Origin: Streptomyces chartreusis NRRL 3882
GTDB taxonomy: Bacteria; Actinomycetota; Actinomycetes; Streptomycetales; Streptomycetaceae
Assembly (NCBI RefSeq): GCF_900236475.1
Contig: NZ_LT963352.1
Coordinates: forward strand, 8,341,001-8,405,000
Direction: 5' to 3'
DNA length: 64,000 nucleotides
Positions 49,325 to 58,260 of this stretch are shown here, piece by piece. Position 1 is the stretch's first letter, and each line of letters starts with the position of its first letter. The notes beneath the pieces are model-generated. The model was not told the origin of the DNA. It did no database searches and saw nothing but the letters and a program-made list of their open reading frames with translations. A program made the translations under genes and the position numbers.

Positions 49325-50617
49325 TCACCGCTCCGCGTGCTCCGGGAGGATCTCGGCCCACAGGTTCTCGGCCTGGAGCAGCAGCGTGCCGAGCACCGCC
49401 GTGTGCTCGGCTCCCTGCCCGGCGTGCTCCCGCAGCCGTTCCTGCAACTGCCGGTGCAGCTCCCGCATCCTGTTCTCCTTCTCGTCGTCCCGGCGGCGGT
49501 CCACGCTGCCGTTGAGGAAGCGGTCGGCCTCCGTGTGGCAGGCGTCCCCGAGCAGGTCCAGCAGGTCCGCGTACGAGTGCAGGGCCGGGCCCTCGGGCGG
49601 GGCGGGCGTGCGCTTGTCGTCCACGGCCACCGCCAGCGCCCGGGTCAGGGTGGTGACCTGCCCGGTGACGCGGCCCAGGCGTTCGTCCTCGTCCGGTGGC
49701 GGCAGGGGCATGTGCGGAACGCGGTGGAGGGCGCGCAGCGGGCCGTAGGTCAGGCGCAGGCTCTCCTGGCTCCAGCGGCGCGCCGAGCGCAGCGCCTCCA
49801 GACGGCGGTCCAGCCGTGCCGAGGCGTTGAGCCAGCCGGCGGCGGTCTGCGCGTCCCAGTCGCCCTCGTGCAGGTCCGCGGCGACGGAGCGCAGGATGTC
49901 GCCCGATTCCCGGGCGAGGGTCGCCAGGTTCTCCCGGACGTCCCGCAGATGGATCGGCGGGAGGACGAGCGCGTTGACGGCGACGCCGATGACGGCGCCG
50001 AGCGCCGCCTGCCCCACCCGGTGCCCGACACCGGACATGCTCACGGTGCCCGCGGTGAGGGTGAACAGGGCCGTGGTCGCCGCGTAGATGCCCTGGTCGC
50101 CGAAGCGAGGCCAGTTCGACAGCAGCATCAGCACCGGGACGGACAGGGCGAGCGCGCCCGTCGTGTCGCCGGTGAGGGCCAGCGTCGCCGAGGCCAGCAC
50201 GGTGCCGACGCAGATCGCCCCGAACTGGCGTGCGCCCTGCACCAGCGAGCTGAAGACGGTGGCCTGCACCAGCACCAGCGCGACCCACGGTGCCATCAGC
50301 GCCAGCGGGTCGCCCATCCAGACGCCGCCCACCAGCCAGGCGATCACCGCCGCCGCGGCGGCCTTCAGCGACTGGACGACCAGGTCCCGCTCCCGTCCGG
50401 GCCCGCGCCAGGCGGCCCGCACGGCCTCCACGGCCGTCCGCGCCTCCCGCCGCACGGCATCCAGTGGTCGCGTGGCGCGGGCCTCCTGCCCGAGCTCGCC
50501 CATACGCTCACGGAACGCGTCTGCGGCCGCCCGGCCGTCCGTCACGCTGCGGGGCCGCGGCTCCCGGGCCGTCGGCCCGGAGGGGCGGGTGTCGTTCGTT
50601 GCTGCGGCTTCGTCCAT
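49325..50617 (-). CDS. FUSC-family membrane protein 2
   Basis: This 430-residue protein has the FUSC layout: an N-terminal charged segment of about 70 residues, membrane segments between ~85 and ~220 (AAAAAVIAWLVGGVWMG, LALMAPWVALVLVQATVFSSL, FGAICVGTVLASATLAL, IYAATTALFTLTAG, LGAVIGVAVNALVLPP), then a long helical domain with coiled-coil character. It resembles the protein at 38385-39638 in architecture, including the turn into ALVLPPIHLRDV. Likely exporter of small organic acids, unproven. Start ATG 50617. Confidence 0.77.
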   Translation of the reverse strand: MDEAAATNDTRPSGPTAREPRPRSVTDGRAAADAFRERMGELGQEARATRPLDAVRREARTAVEAVRAAWRGPGRERDLVVQSLKAAAAAVIAWLVGGVWMGDPLALMAPWVALVLVQATVFSSLVQGARQFGAICVGTVLASATLALTGDTTGALALSVPVLMLLSNWPRFGDQGIYAATTALFTLTAGTVSMSGVGHRVGQAALGAVIGVAVNALVLPPIHLRDVRENLATLARESGDILRSVAADLHEGDWDAQTAAGWLNASARLDRRLEALRSARRWSQESLRLTYGPLRALHRVPHMPLPPPDEDERLGRVTGQVTTLTRALAVAVDDKRTPAPPEGPALHSYADLLDLLGDACHTEADRFLNGSVDRRRDDEKENRMRELHRQLQERLREHAGQGAEHTAVLGTLLLQAENLWAEILPEHAER

Positions 50618-50657
50618 GCGCAGCGAGTATCCGCGGGACCGGGGGTTTCACGCCGCC

Positions 50658-51323
50658 TCATGCCAGCGGACTGTCCCGCAGGGACGCCAGAAGGTGTGCG
50701 GGGTCGGCGTAGATCGCGTCCGCGCCGGACTTCTCCAGGTCGGTGCGCGGGATGCCGCCGCACAGGACGCCCACACAGCGCACCCCGGCGCGGCTGCCCG
50801 CCCGCATGTCCCACACGGTGTCGCCGACGAAGACCGCCCGCTCCGCCGGCACCCCGGCCAGGCCCAGGGCGTGCTCGACCGGCTCGGGCGCGGGCTTGCC
50901 CGCGTCCACGTCGTCGGCGCTGGCGGTGGCGGTGATGGCCTCGTCCGCGTCGATCGCCCGGCGCAGCGCGCTCAGCTCCGCGCCGCCCGCCGAGGTGGCC
51001 AGCACCACCGTCCAGCCGTCCCGGTGCAGCCGCCGCAGCAGTGCCCCCGCCTCCGGCAGCGCCGGCAGCCGGTCGAAGTACTGCCCGTACAGCGCCTTGT
51101 GCGCGGCGCTGATCCCCGCGTCCTGGTCCGTGTCCCGGTCCTCGCCGAGCAGGTGCGCGACGAGGTCGGTGGAGGCCAGGCCCACGGCCCTGTGGACGGC
51201 GTGCATCGGCACGTCGTGGCCCGCCTGCCGGAAGGCCTCCCACCACGTCACGACGTGCAGGTGGTTGGTGTCGACCAGCGTGCCGTCGACGTCGAACACG
51301 GCCGCCCGTTGCGCCTCTGCCAT
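50658..51323 (-). CDS. HAD-superfamily phosphatase
   Basis: This 221-residue HAD-family hydrolase has motif I FDVDGTLVDTN (~residue 10), motif II VVLATSAGG (~107), motif III lysine in DAGKPAPEPVEHAL (~142) and motif IV FVGDTVWDMRAG (~166). It is the beta-phosphoglucomutase / phosphoglycolate-phosphatase type with a helical cap inserted after motif I. It probably removes phosphate from a small metabolite. The PHP-domain gene lies upstream on the same strand, 41 bases away. Confidence 0.85.
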   Translation of the reverse strand: MAEAQRAAVFDVDGTLVDTNHLHVVTWWEAFRQAGHDVPMHAVHRAVGLASTDLVAHLLGEDRDTDQDAGISAAHKALYGQYFDRLPALPEAGALLRRLHRDGWTVVLATSAGGAELSALRRAIDADEAITATASADDVDAGKPAPEPVEHALGLAGVPAERAVFVGDTVWDMRAGSRAGVRCVGVLCGGIPRTDLEKSGADAIYADPAHLLASLRDSPLA

Positions 51324-51364
51324 GTCTGCGATCCCTTCCTCTTTCGGCTCGCCCGGGTACCACC

Positions 51365-52405
51365 TCAGCCGCCCGCCACGCCGGACGGCACCCGCCGCTC
51401 ACGGGTCCAGGCCAGCACCTCCTCGAGGGACCACGTCGTCACCACACGCTCCGGCGGCACCCCGCACTCCTCCGCCCGCGCGCACCCGTTGATCTGCCAG
51501 TCCAGCTGCCCCGGCGCGTGCGCGTCGGTGTCGACGGAGAACAGCACCCCCGCGTCCACGGCCCGGCGCAGCAGCCGCCGCGGCGGGTCGAGCCGCTCCG
51601 GCCGGCTGTTGATCTCCAGGGCCGTGCCCGTCTGCGCGCACGCCGCGAACACCTCGTCCGCGTCGAACTCCGACTCGGGCCGCCCCCGCCCGGTCAGCAG
51701 CCGCCCCGTGCAGTGCCCGAGCACGTCCGCATGCGGATCACGGACGGCGGCCACCATCCGCCGGGTCATCGACCGGGCGTCCATGCGCAGCTTGGAGTGC
51801 ACCGACACCACCACGACGTCGAGCCGGTCCAGCAGCTCCGGCTCCTGGTCGAGCGAGCCGTCCTCGAGGATGTCGCACTCGATGCCGGTCAGCAGCCGGA
51901 ACGGCGCCCAGGTCTCGTTCAGCTCCGCCACCACGTCCAGCTGCTCCCGCAGCCGCTCGGCCGACAGCCCGCGCGCCACCGTCAGACGCGGCGAGTGGTC
52001 GGTCAGCGCCGCCCACTCGTGCCCCAGCGCCGCCGCGGCCCGGCCCATCTCCTCGATCGGGCTGCCGCCGTCCGACCAGTCGGAGTGCAGATGGCAGTCG
52101 CCGCGCAGCAGCGCCCGCAGCCGCTCGCCGCCCCGTACGGCCGGCGGCTCCTTCGCCTCGCCCTCCAGTTTCCGCAGATAGCCCGGCACCTCACCGGCCA
52201 GGGCCTCCCGCACCACCTGCGCGGTCTTCGGGCCGACCCCCTTGAGCGACTCCAGCGACCCGGCGTCCGCCCGCCGGCGCACTTCGTCCTCGCCCAACTC
52301 CTTCAGCACCCGGGACGCCGTACGGAAGGCGCGCACGCGGTACGTCGGCGCCAGGGACCGCTCCAGCAGGAAGGCGATCCGGTCCAGTGCCTCGACGGGA
52401 TCCAT
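51365..52405 (-). CDS. PHP-domain phosphoesterase with helix-hairpin-helix (PolX-C-terminal-like)
   Basis: This 346-residue protein has an N-terminal helix-hairpin-helix module (LESLKGVGPKTAQVVREALAG, ~residues 50-70) as in the start of family X DNA polymerases, and a C-terminal PHP domain (GDCHLHSDWSDGG ~102, ALTDHSPRL ~135, ECDILEDGSLD ~175, VVSVHSK ~198, VLGHCTGR ~229, SVDTDAHAP ~305). The polymerase domain itself is missing. A phosphodiesterase or exonuclease role in DNA repair is plausible. The start is ATG 52405 with GGAGG before it. Confidence 0.83.
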   Translation of the reverse strand: MDPVEALDRIAFLLERSLAPTYRVRAFRTASRVLKELGEDEVRRRADAGSLESLKGVGPKTAQVVREALAGEVPGYLRKLEGEAKEPPAVRGGERLRALLRGDCHLHSDWSDGGSPIEEMGRAAAALGHEWAALTDHSPRLTVARGLSAERLREQLDVVAELNETWAPFRLLTGIECDILEDGSLDQEPELLDRLDVVVVSVHSKLRMDARSMTRRMVAAVRDPHADVLGHCTGRLLTGRGRPESEFDADEVFAACAQTGTALEINSRPERLDPPRRLLRRAVDAGVLFSVDTDAHAPGQLDWQINGCARAEECGVPPERVVTTWSLEEVLAWTRERRVPSGVAGG

Positions 52406-52528
52406 CGCCACCTCCACCTCAAGGGTTCCCCAGCGCCCCGCGGGCCGCACGGCGGGCGCGCGGTTTGCCCGGTACCCACCCGGGTACTGCGACGCCTCGT
52501 CCCGAACGCGCCCACGAGGAGGCCCGCC

Positions 52529-53338
52529 ATGTCCGACCCCACCGCGCCACCCAGCAAGGTCGCCCTGATCACCGGCGCCGACTCCGGCATCGGCAGGGCC
52601 ACCGCCGTACGGCTGGCCCGGGCGGGCATGGACGTCGGCATCACCTGGCACAGCGACCACAAGGGGGCGCAGGAGACGGCCGAGGAGGTCCGGGCGCACG
52701 GGCGACGGGCCGAGGTCGCCCGGATGGACCTCACCCGGCTGCCCGAGGCCGCCGACACCGTCGACGAGCTGTGCGAGCGCCTCGGCCGTCTCGACGTGCT
52801 GGTCAACAACGCCGGCACCGGCACCATGACGCCCTTCCTCGACCTGGAGCTGTCCGACGTGCGCGAGGTCCTGGACGTCGATCTGGTCGGGCCGTTCCTG
52901 TGCGGGCAGAAGGCGGCCCGGCAGATGATCCGGCAGGGCGACGGCGGGCGGATCGTCAACGTCACGTCCGTCCACGAGCACCAGCCGCGCGTGGGCGCCG
53001 CCCCGTACTGCGCGGCCAAGGGCGGTCTCGGCCTGCTCACGCAGGTCATGGCGCTCGAACTCGCGGAGTACCGCATCACCGTCAACGCCGTCGCACCGGG
53101 CGAGATCGCCACGCCCATGACCGGGCAGGAGGACACCGACCCGCACACCGAGAGCCGCCCCGGCGTGCCGCTGGGACGGCCCGGCGACGCCCGCGAGGTC
53201 GCCGCCGTCGTCGCCTTCCTCGCCGGCCCCGACGCCTCGTACGTCACCGGCGCCTCCTGGAGCGTCGACGGCGGCATGCTCCGCATGGGCCCGCAGGCCG
53301 GCTCGCACCTGACGAGCGACGACTGGCGCCGTCCCTGA
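52529..53338 (+). CDS. Short-chain dehydrogenase (glucose-1-dehydrogenase-like)
   Basis: This 269-residue classical SDR has TGADSGIGRATAVRLARAG (~15-33), NNAGTGTMTPFLDLE (~93), a serine in VNVTSVHEHQP (~145) and YCAAKGGLGLLTQVMALELA with Tyr/Lys (~158). The C terminus VTGASWSVDGGMLRMGPQAG resembles family members called glucose-1-dehydrogenase. AGGAGG precedes ATG 52529. It is divergent from the PHP gene across 123 bases. Confidence 0.85.
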   Translation: MSDPTAPPSKVALITGADSGIGRATAVRLARAGMDVGITWHSDHKGAQETAEEVRAHGRRAEVARMDLTRLPEAADTVDELCERLGRLDVLVNNAGTGTMTPFLDLELSDVREVLDVDLVGPFLCGQKAARQMIRQGDGGRIVNVTSVHEHQPRVGAAPYCAAKGGLGLLTQVMALELAEYRITVNAVAPGEIATPMTGQEDTDPHTESRPGVPLGRPGDAREVAAVVAFLAGPDASYVTGASWSVDGGMLRMGPQAGSHLTSDDWRRP

Positions 53339-53404
53339 GCGGGCCGGCCGGACCGTCCGGTCGCTGAACCCGCGCTACCGCCGGTTGCGTTCTAGGCTCG
53401 ATGC

Positions 53405-53641
53405 ATGACCGAAAGCGCGAGCCCGTACATATCCCACCCGCGGATCATGGTGCTCGGGGTGCAGCCGGGCACACCGCCGTTCCGGATCGTGCAGATCGAC
53501 GGCCAGGTGGTCGGGGAGGCCAAGGCCCTCACCGACGTCCTGGCGGCCGCCGCCGCGTTCGGCATCACGGTCCACGACCTGGACGATCCGGACGTGGTCC
53601 GCTGGGTCGGCGGCGACAAGTTCACCTGGACCGTGCACTAG
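53405..53641 (+). CDS. Small conserved hypothetical protein
   Basis: This 78-residue protein is plausibly folded (PRIMVLGVQPGTPPFRIVQI, then GEAKALTDVLAAAAAFGITV, then WVGGDKFTWTVH). Its alternating hydrophobic pattern and tight start suggest a real gene. The family is not recognised. It lies 66 bases after the SDR gene on the same strand. The 91 bases that follow contain nothing I can identify. Confidence 0.55.
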   Translation: MTESASPYISHPRIMVLGVQPGTPPFRIVQIDGQVVGEAKALTDVLAAAAAFGITVHDLDDPDVVRWVGGDKFTWTVH

Positions 53642-53732
53642 GGCCTGACCGGGTGCACCAGGTCGACCGGGTACCGGGCCTGACGCCGCGAGGCCGCCCT
53701 CCGGGCGACGAGTGGGAATGGTCGGACAGGCC

Positions 53733-54278
53733 CTAGGACCGCCCGGGCGCCGGCTTCTTCCCGGCCCGGCCGCCACGGGGCCCGCGCGCATGGACCGCGC
53801 GGCTCAGCCGGCGCCCCAGGAGCAGGTAACCGATCAGCGCGCCCGCGGTGTTCAGGATGACGTCGTCGATGTCGAAGGCGCGGCCGGTGACCAGCGCGCC
53901 CTGGGCGAACTCCACCAGCAGCATCACCACGGCGGTCAGCAGCAGCACGCGCAGGATGCCGCGGGTGCGCGGGGCGACGACGGGCACGAGCACGCCGAAG
54001 GGGACGCCCAGCAGGATGTTGCCGCCGATCTGCCGGACGGCGTCCCGCAGTTCCGGCTGGTCGAGATAGGCCTTCAGCGAGCGGCCCGGATGCAGATTGG
54101 TGTGGGTCAGCGCCTCCGACGCGGGCGAGGGCTGAAGCGTCAGCCGGGCCAGCACCACGGCGAAGGCCACCATGAACGTGAACGCACACAGCATCGCCAG
54201 CAGCCGGACGGGCAGCGGCAGCCGGCGTCGCTCGCGGCCGGAGCCGGCCGTACGGGGACGTGAGGCTGCACCGGCCAT
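53733..54278 (-). CDS. VanZ-family membrane protein
   Basis: This 181-residue protein has four hydrophobic segments: LLAMLCAFTFMVAFAVVLA, NILLGVPFGVLVPVVA, VLLLTAVVMLLVEFAQGAL and DDVILNTAGALIGYLLLG. The motif FDIDDVILNTAGALIGY (~residues 135-151) is the hallmark of the VanZ family. VanZ lowers teicoplanin binding in enterococci. Streptomyces members are common and not known to give resistance. The start at 54278 has GGAGGA before it. It is divergent from the Mrp-like genes across 207 bases. Confidence 0.85.
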   Translation of the reverse strand: MAGAASRPRTAGSGRERRRLPLPVRLLAMLCAFTFMVAFAVVLARLTLQPSPASEALTHTNLHPGRSLKAYLDQPELRDAVRQIGGNILLGVPFGVLVPVVAPRTRGILRVLLLTAVVMLLVEFAQGALVTGRAFDIDDVILNTAGALIGYLLLGRRLSRAVHARGPRGGRAGKKPAPGRS

Positions 54279-54485
54279 TGTCTCCTCCAGTCTTCAACTT
54301 CCCTGCGTGATAAGCCGGTTACCCACGGGCGCGCCGACGATGCCGCCGAGGGCTGTTCCCGGCCACGGTTTCCCCGCCGTCCGCCGGGGCACTCCGGGCT
54401 GGGAGCCGCCGCGCGCCGTCACGTCCCGCAGCCGGGGCGGTGCTTGGATGACCGCCACAACGATCAGCCCCCGTGGAGGTGGCGC

Positions 54486-54668
54486 GTGAACCGGCGTACG
54501 ACGCTCCTCGCCGCGGCCGAGGTACCGCTCTGGTGGGCCGCGCTCACCGCGCTGTGGCTGGTGTTCGTCACCACCGTCGACCCGCTGGAACTCGCGGTCG
54601 GCGCGGGCGCGGCCCTCCTGGGGGCGCTCGCGGCGCGGGCCGCGCGACGGGCGGTGGCCGGACGGTGA
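54486..54668 (+). CDS. mnhE: Mrp antiporter subunit E-like protein, very short
   Basis: This 60-residue protein has two membrane segments (VPLWWAALTALWLVFVTTVD and LELAVGAGAALLGALAARAA). It resembles the first helices of Mrp/Mnh subunit E but is only about one third of the usual length. A GTG at 54486 with GGAGG is preferred to the ATG at 54444, which would add an unrelated polar stretch. Its stop overlaps the start of the next gene by four bases (GTGA). It is the first of six co-directional genes of a cation/proton antiporter complex. Confidence 0.65.
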   Translation: MNRRTTLLAAAEVPLWWAALTALWLVFVTTVDPLELAVGAGAALLGALAARAARRAVAGR

Positions 54669-55117
54669 ACGGCTGGATCCTCGCCGCGACGCTCACCCTC
54701 GCCGCCGGCCTGGCGGCGGCCCTGTGGGGCGTCTCCACCGGACCGCTGCGGCGCCGGGTCGTCGCCCAGAACCTGTCCACCGCGGTGGCCTGCCCGGGCC
54801 TGCTGCTCCTCGCCCAGGGCTACGACCGCCCCTCCTACGTCGATCTCGCCCTGGTCCTCGCCCTGCTCGGCCCGGTCGGCACGCTCGTCTTCGCCCGGCT
54901 GCTCGCCGGGGAACTGGCCGAGGACCCGGCCCGTGCCCGGGGCGCGACCTGGGCGGCGGCCGGCCTCGGGGCCGTGGTCGTGCTGGCCCTGTGCGCGGTC
55001 ACCGGGCCGGGCCGGGCGATGGCGAAGCTCCTGGTGACCGGCGCCCTGCTGATCGGCGGCAACCTCGTCGCATCACGGGCGCTGACCGGCATGGCCGGAG
55101 GGACACGCCATGAGTAG
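54665..55117 (+). CDS. mnhF: Mrp antiporter subunit F-like protein with subunit-G-like tail
   Basis: This 150-residue membrane protein has a first part (residues 1-90; GPLRRRVVAQNLSTAVA, then YVDLALVLALLGPVGTLVFARLL) matching MrpF, which has a conserved RVVAxDL and D-xAL-xLALL-x-F/VGT pattern. The last 55 residues (AMAKLLVTGALLIGGNLVASRALTG) resemble the end of MrpG. It may be an F-G fusion in which part of G is lost. The start is GTG 54665. Confidence 0.65.
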   Translation: MNGWILAATLTLAAGLAAALWGVSTGPLRRRVVAQNLSTAVACPGLLLLAQGYDRPSYVDLALVLALLGPVGTLVFARLLAGELAEDPARARGATWAAAGLGAVVVLALCAVTGPGRAMAKLLVTGALLIGGNLVASRALTGMAGGTRHE

Positions 55118-55141
55118 CGCCGAACAGGGGAGAAGGCAGCC

Positions 55142-55402
55142 GTGGACGAAGCCGTGATCGCCGTCGCGCTGGTGCTGGTCGCCGCCTGTGCGACCGTGGC
55201 CGTGGCCACCCGCGACCCCGTCCGCCAGGCCCTCGTGCTGTCCGTCCTCGGTGTCGTGCTCGCCGTGCTGTTCACCGTGCTCCAGGCCCCCGACGTCGGA
55301 CTGTCGCAGCTCGCGGTCGGCTCCGCGCTGACGCCGCTGTTGCTGCTGCTGACGGTCCGCAAGGTGAGACGACGCAGGCACCGCGAGGAAGGCGGGAAAT
55401 GA
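55142..55402 (+). CDS. MbhD/DUF4040-like antiporter subunit
   Basis: This 86-residue protein has three hydrophobic segments: VIAVALVLVAACATVAVA, LVLSVLGVVLAVLFTVLQAP and LSQLAVGSALTPLLLLLTV. The AxDVGLSQLAVG stretch is typical of the DUF4040 domain, which in larger antiporters forms part of the C terminus of MrpA. Here it is a separate gene, as in MbhD of archaeal membrane hydrogenases. Stop and next start overlap by four bases. Confidence 0.75.
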   Translation: MDEAVIAVALVLVAACATVAVATRDPVRQALVLSVLGVVLAVLFTVLQAPDVGLSQLAVGSALTPLLLLLTVRKVRRRRHREEGGK

Positions 55403-56139
55403 GCCCCCGCACGCGGCTGTGGCTGGTGGCCGTGGGCGGCGCGGGCGTCGCCGCGCTGCTCGTCGCGGCCTGCCTCGGCCTGCCGGCCTTCGGCGGCGAC
55501 CGCCACCCCTACGGCGACCGCGCCGTCGAGGCGTCGCTGGCCCACCGCACCGCCAACACCATCGCCTCCGTCAACTTCGACCAGCGGGCCTTCGACACCC
55601 TCGGCGAGCTGACCATCCTGTTCGCGGCCGTGCTCGGCTGCGTCGTCCTGCTGCGGCAGACCCGCGACGAGCACCGCGCCCGGCCCGAACCCGCCGATGT
55701 CGCCCCGCCCGTACGCCGCTACGCCCTGCTCGTGCTGCCCGTCGCCCTGCTCACCGGCCTGTACGTCGTCGCGCACGGGCAGCTCAGCCCCGGCGGCGGC
55801 TTCCAGGGCGGCGTGGTCGCCGCGACCGCCCTGCACCTGCTGTACCTGGGCGCCGACTACCGCGCCCTGGAACGCGTCCGGCCGGTCGGACGGTACGAGG
55901 TGGGCGACGGGGTCGCCGTCTGCGCCTACCTCGTCACGGGCGTCGCGGCACTGCTCGGCGGTGCCGCCTTCCTCGCCAACACGCTGCTGCCGCACGGCAC
56001 GTTCAACACGCTGTCCTCCGGCGGCACCGTCCCGCTGCTCAACGCGGCCGTCGGCATGGAGGTCGCCTGCGCCGTCGTCGTGCTGCTCGCCCGCTTCCTG
56101 GACCAGGCCGTCGAGATCGAGGAGGAGAGCGGAACGTGA
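55399..56139 (+). CDS. mnhB: Mrp antiporter subunit B (with MbhE-like N-terminal part)
   Basis: This 246-residue protein has an N-terminal part (residues ~1-90: one membrane helix, THRTANTIASVNFDQRAFDTLGE-like stretch, then LTILFAAVLGCVVLL) equivalent to MbhE, and a C-terminal part that is a classic MnhB domain (GQLSPGGGFQGGVVAATALHLLYL at ~133, LLPHGTFNTLSSGGTVPLLNAAVGMEV at ~200). The SPGGGFQGG motif identifies subunit B. Its ATG at 55399 overlaps the upstream stop. Confidence 0.85.
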   Translation: MSPRTRLWLVAVGGAGVAALLVAACLGLPAFGGDRHPYGDRAVEASLAHRTANTIASVNFDQRAFDTLGELTILFAAVLGCVVLLRQTRDEHRARPEPADVAPPVRRYALLVLPVALLTGLYVVAHGQLSPGGGFQGGVVAATALHLLYLGADYRALERVRPVGRYEVGDGVAVCAYLVTGVAALLGGAAFLANTLLPHGTFNTLSSGGTVPLLNAAVGMEVACAVVVLLARFLDQAVEIEEESGT

Positions 56140-56149
56140 GGCCGCTGTG

Positions 56150-56497
56150 ATGGACGTGTTCGCCTACCTGGTCGCCGCGTGGATCTTCCTGGCCGGCTGC
56201 TACGGCCTGGCCACCAGCCGCGATCTCATCCACGCCGTCGGCTGCCTGTCGGTGTGCCAGTGCGCGACCTACGTGCTGCTGCTGGCCGTCGGCTACCGGG
56301 ACGGGGCCACTGCGCCCGTCTACTCCGACCTGGAACCCGGCGCGCGGCCGGTCGTCGACCCGGTCGTGCAGGCCCTGGCCCTCACCGACGTCGTCGTCGG
56401 CGCCACCGTCACGGCCCTGCTCCTCGCCCTCGTCGTGCAGGTCTCCAAGCGGCACGGCACCGTCGACCCCGACGAACTCTCCGAGCTGCGCGGCTGA
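56150..56497 (+). CDS. mnhC: Mrp antiporter subunit C (NuoK-like)
   Basis: This 115-residue membrane protein has three segments, of the MnhC/NuoK family: AWIFLAGCYGLATSRDLIHAVGCLSV (~9-34), ATYVLLLAVGY and DPVVQALALTDVVVGATVTALLLAL. DPVxQALxLTDxVVG is the family signature, with the acidic residue that lines the proton path. Its start lies 10 bases after the subunit B stop, and its stop overlaps the next start by one base (TGATG). Confidence 0.88.
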   Translation: MDVFAYLVAAWIFLAGCYGLATSRDLIHAVGCLSVCQCATYVLLLAVGYRDGATAPVYSDLEPGARPVVDPVVQALALTDVVVGATVTALLLALVVQVSKRHGTVDPDELSELRG

Positions 56498-58260
56498 TGC
56501 ACCACCTGCTGCCGCTCCTCGTCGCCGTCCCGCTGCTCGGGGCCGCCCTGCTGGCCGCCGGCGGCCGCCGGGTACCCCGGGCCGCCGCCGAGTCCGCCGG
56601 CTGTGCCGTCTCCGCCGGAACCGCCGGGCTCGCGGTCGTCCTCCTGCTCGACTCCTCGCAACCGCAGGTTGAATGGGTGGGCGGCTGGGTGCCCGTGCAC
56701 GGAGAGAGCGTCGGGATCGTCCTGGTGGGGGACGGGCCGGGGCTCGGCATGGCCGCGCTCGCCTCGACTCTGACCCTGGCCGCCCTGGTGTACTCCTGGC
56801 ACTACTTCGAGGAACCGCCGCGCGGGCACTCCGGCTCGTTCCCGGCGCTGCTGCTGCTCTTCCAGGCGGGCATGTGCGGTTTCGCGATCGCGGGCGACCT
56901 GTTCAACACGTTCGTGTGGTTCGAGCTGATGAGCGTCGTCGCCTACGCGCTGACCGGCCACCGGGTCGAGGAGGCCCGGGCCGTGCAGGGGGCGCTGACC
57001 TTCGGCGTCGTCAACTCACTGGGCGCGTACGCCATGCTGATGGGCATCGGCCTGCTGTACGCCCGTACCGGCGAGCTGGGCATGAGGCGGATCGGGCAGG
57101 GGCTGGACGCGCACGGTCCGCCCGACGCGCTGGTCCTCGCGGGATTCGTGCTGGTCCTGACCGGGCTGCTGGTCAAGGGCGCGGCCGTACCGTTCCACTT
57201 CTGGCTGCCGGACGCGCACGCGGTGGCCCCCACCCCGGTCTGCATGCTGCTGTCGGGCGTCATGGTGGAGCTCGGCGCCTTCGGTGTGTGGCGGGTCCAC
57301 GACACCGTCTTCTCCGGGCCGGGCGGGCTGCCCGCAGCCGACGTGGAGCGGGCCCTGGTGGCGCTCGGCGTGCTGACGGCGGTCGTCGGCGCGGTCATGT
57401 GCTGGTACCAGCGGCACATCAAACGGCTGCTTGCCTACTCGACCGTCGCCCACATGGGGCTGTTCCTCACGGGCATCGGCACCCTCACCCCGGAGGCGGA
57501 CGACGGGGTCGCCCTGTACGTCCTGGGGCACGCCGGTGTGAAGGCCGCGCTGTTCGCCTGCACGGGCATCCTCCTCGACCGGTACGGCTCGGTCGACGAG
57601 CACGCGCTGCACGGCCGGGCCCGGCACCTGCGGGGAGTGGCCGTCCTGTTCGTCGTGGGCGGGCTCGGCCTCGCCGGGCTGCCGCCCTTCGGCACGGCGC
57701 TCGGCAAGTCGGTCACCGAGGAGGCCGTGGGCGGCCCGCTCACCGTGCTGTACGTCCTGGCGAGCGCGGTGACCGCCGGGGCGGTCCTGCGGGTCGCCGC
57801 GCGCGTGTTCCTCGGCCTCGGGCCCCGGCCGGAGGAAAAGGACGCCTACGAGACGACCGGCTCCGGCGAGGAGCCCGAGACCCGGCACCGGCTGAGCCGG
57901 GTCCCGGACACCATGACGGCCGTCCCGGCGGTGCTGCTCGCCGGATCCCTCGCCGTCGGTGTGGTCCCCGGCTTCGGCGGCGCGGTGGGCCACGCCGTGC
58001 AGGAGGCCGGAACCGGCGGCCTGGTGCACGTCCCGGTGCACTGGACTCCGCTCGGCGTCCTGCTCGGCCTGGCCTCTTCCGCGTCGGCGCTCGCCCTCGC
58101 GGCCGTCGCCGTCACCCGGCCGCGGCTGCTCGCCGCGCCGGGCCGGGCGCTGCCGCTGCGGCGCCTCCAGTCCGGGCACGTCGGGGACTACGTCGCGTGG
58201 CTGCTGGTGGGCACGACGCTGCTGGGCGCGCTGGCCCTGCCCGGGGTCCTCGGGAGCTGA
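56497..58260 (+). CDS. mnhD: Mrp antiporter subunit D (NuoM/N-like)
   Basis: This 587-residue protein has about 14 membrane segments, of the NADH-ubiquinone oxidoreductase subunit M/N fold. GLLVKGAAVPFHFWLPDAHAVAPTPVCMLLSG (~220-250) is the hallmark core with the key lysine and histidines. LFNTFVWFELMSVVAYALTG (~133) carries the conserved glutamate. IKRLLAYSTVAHMGLFLTGIG (~308) holds the later lysine/histidine pair. It is the proton- or sodium-pumping subunit of the complex. No MnhA gene is in the window. It ends directly against the convergent DUF4230 gene. Confidence 0.9.
   Translation: MHHLLPLLVAVPLLGAALLAAGGRRVPRAAAESAGCAVSAGTAGLAVVLLLDSSQPQVEWVGGWVPVHGESVGIVLVGDGPGLGMAALASTLTLAALVYSWHYFEEPPRGHSGSFPALLLLFQAGMCGFAIAGDLFNTFVWFELMSVVAYALTGHRVEEARAVQGALTFGVVNSLGAYAMLMGIGLLYARTGELGMRRIGQGLDAHGPPDALVLAGFVLVLTGLLVKGAAVPFHFWLPDAHAVAPTPVCMLLSGVMVELGAFGVWRVHDTVFSGPGGLPAADVERALVALGVLTAVVGAVMCWYQRHIKRLLAYSTVAHMGLFLTGIGTLTPEADDGVALYVLGHAGVKAALFACTGILLDRYGSVDEHALHGRARHLRGVAVLFVVGGLGLAGLPPFGTALGKSVTEEAVGGPLTVLYVLASAVTAGAVLRVAARVFLGLGPRPEEKDAYETTGSGEEPETRHRLSRVPDTMTAVPAVLLAGSLAVGVVPGFGGAVGHAVQEAGTGGLVHVPVHWTPLGVLLGLASSASALALAAVAVTRPRLLAAPGRALPLRRLQSGHVGDYVAWLLVGTTLLGALALPGVLGS

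Noticed and set aside
53733..54278. VanZ gene as evidence of a glycopeptide resistance cluster
   Set aside because: No vanH/A/X or two-component genes nearby. VanZ-family proteins are common in Streptomyces without such a role.
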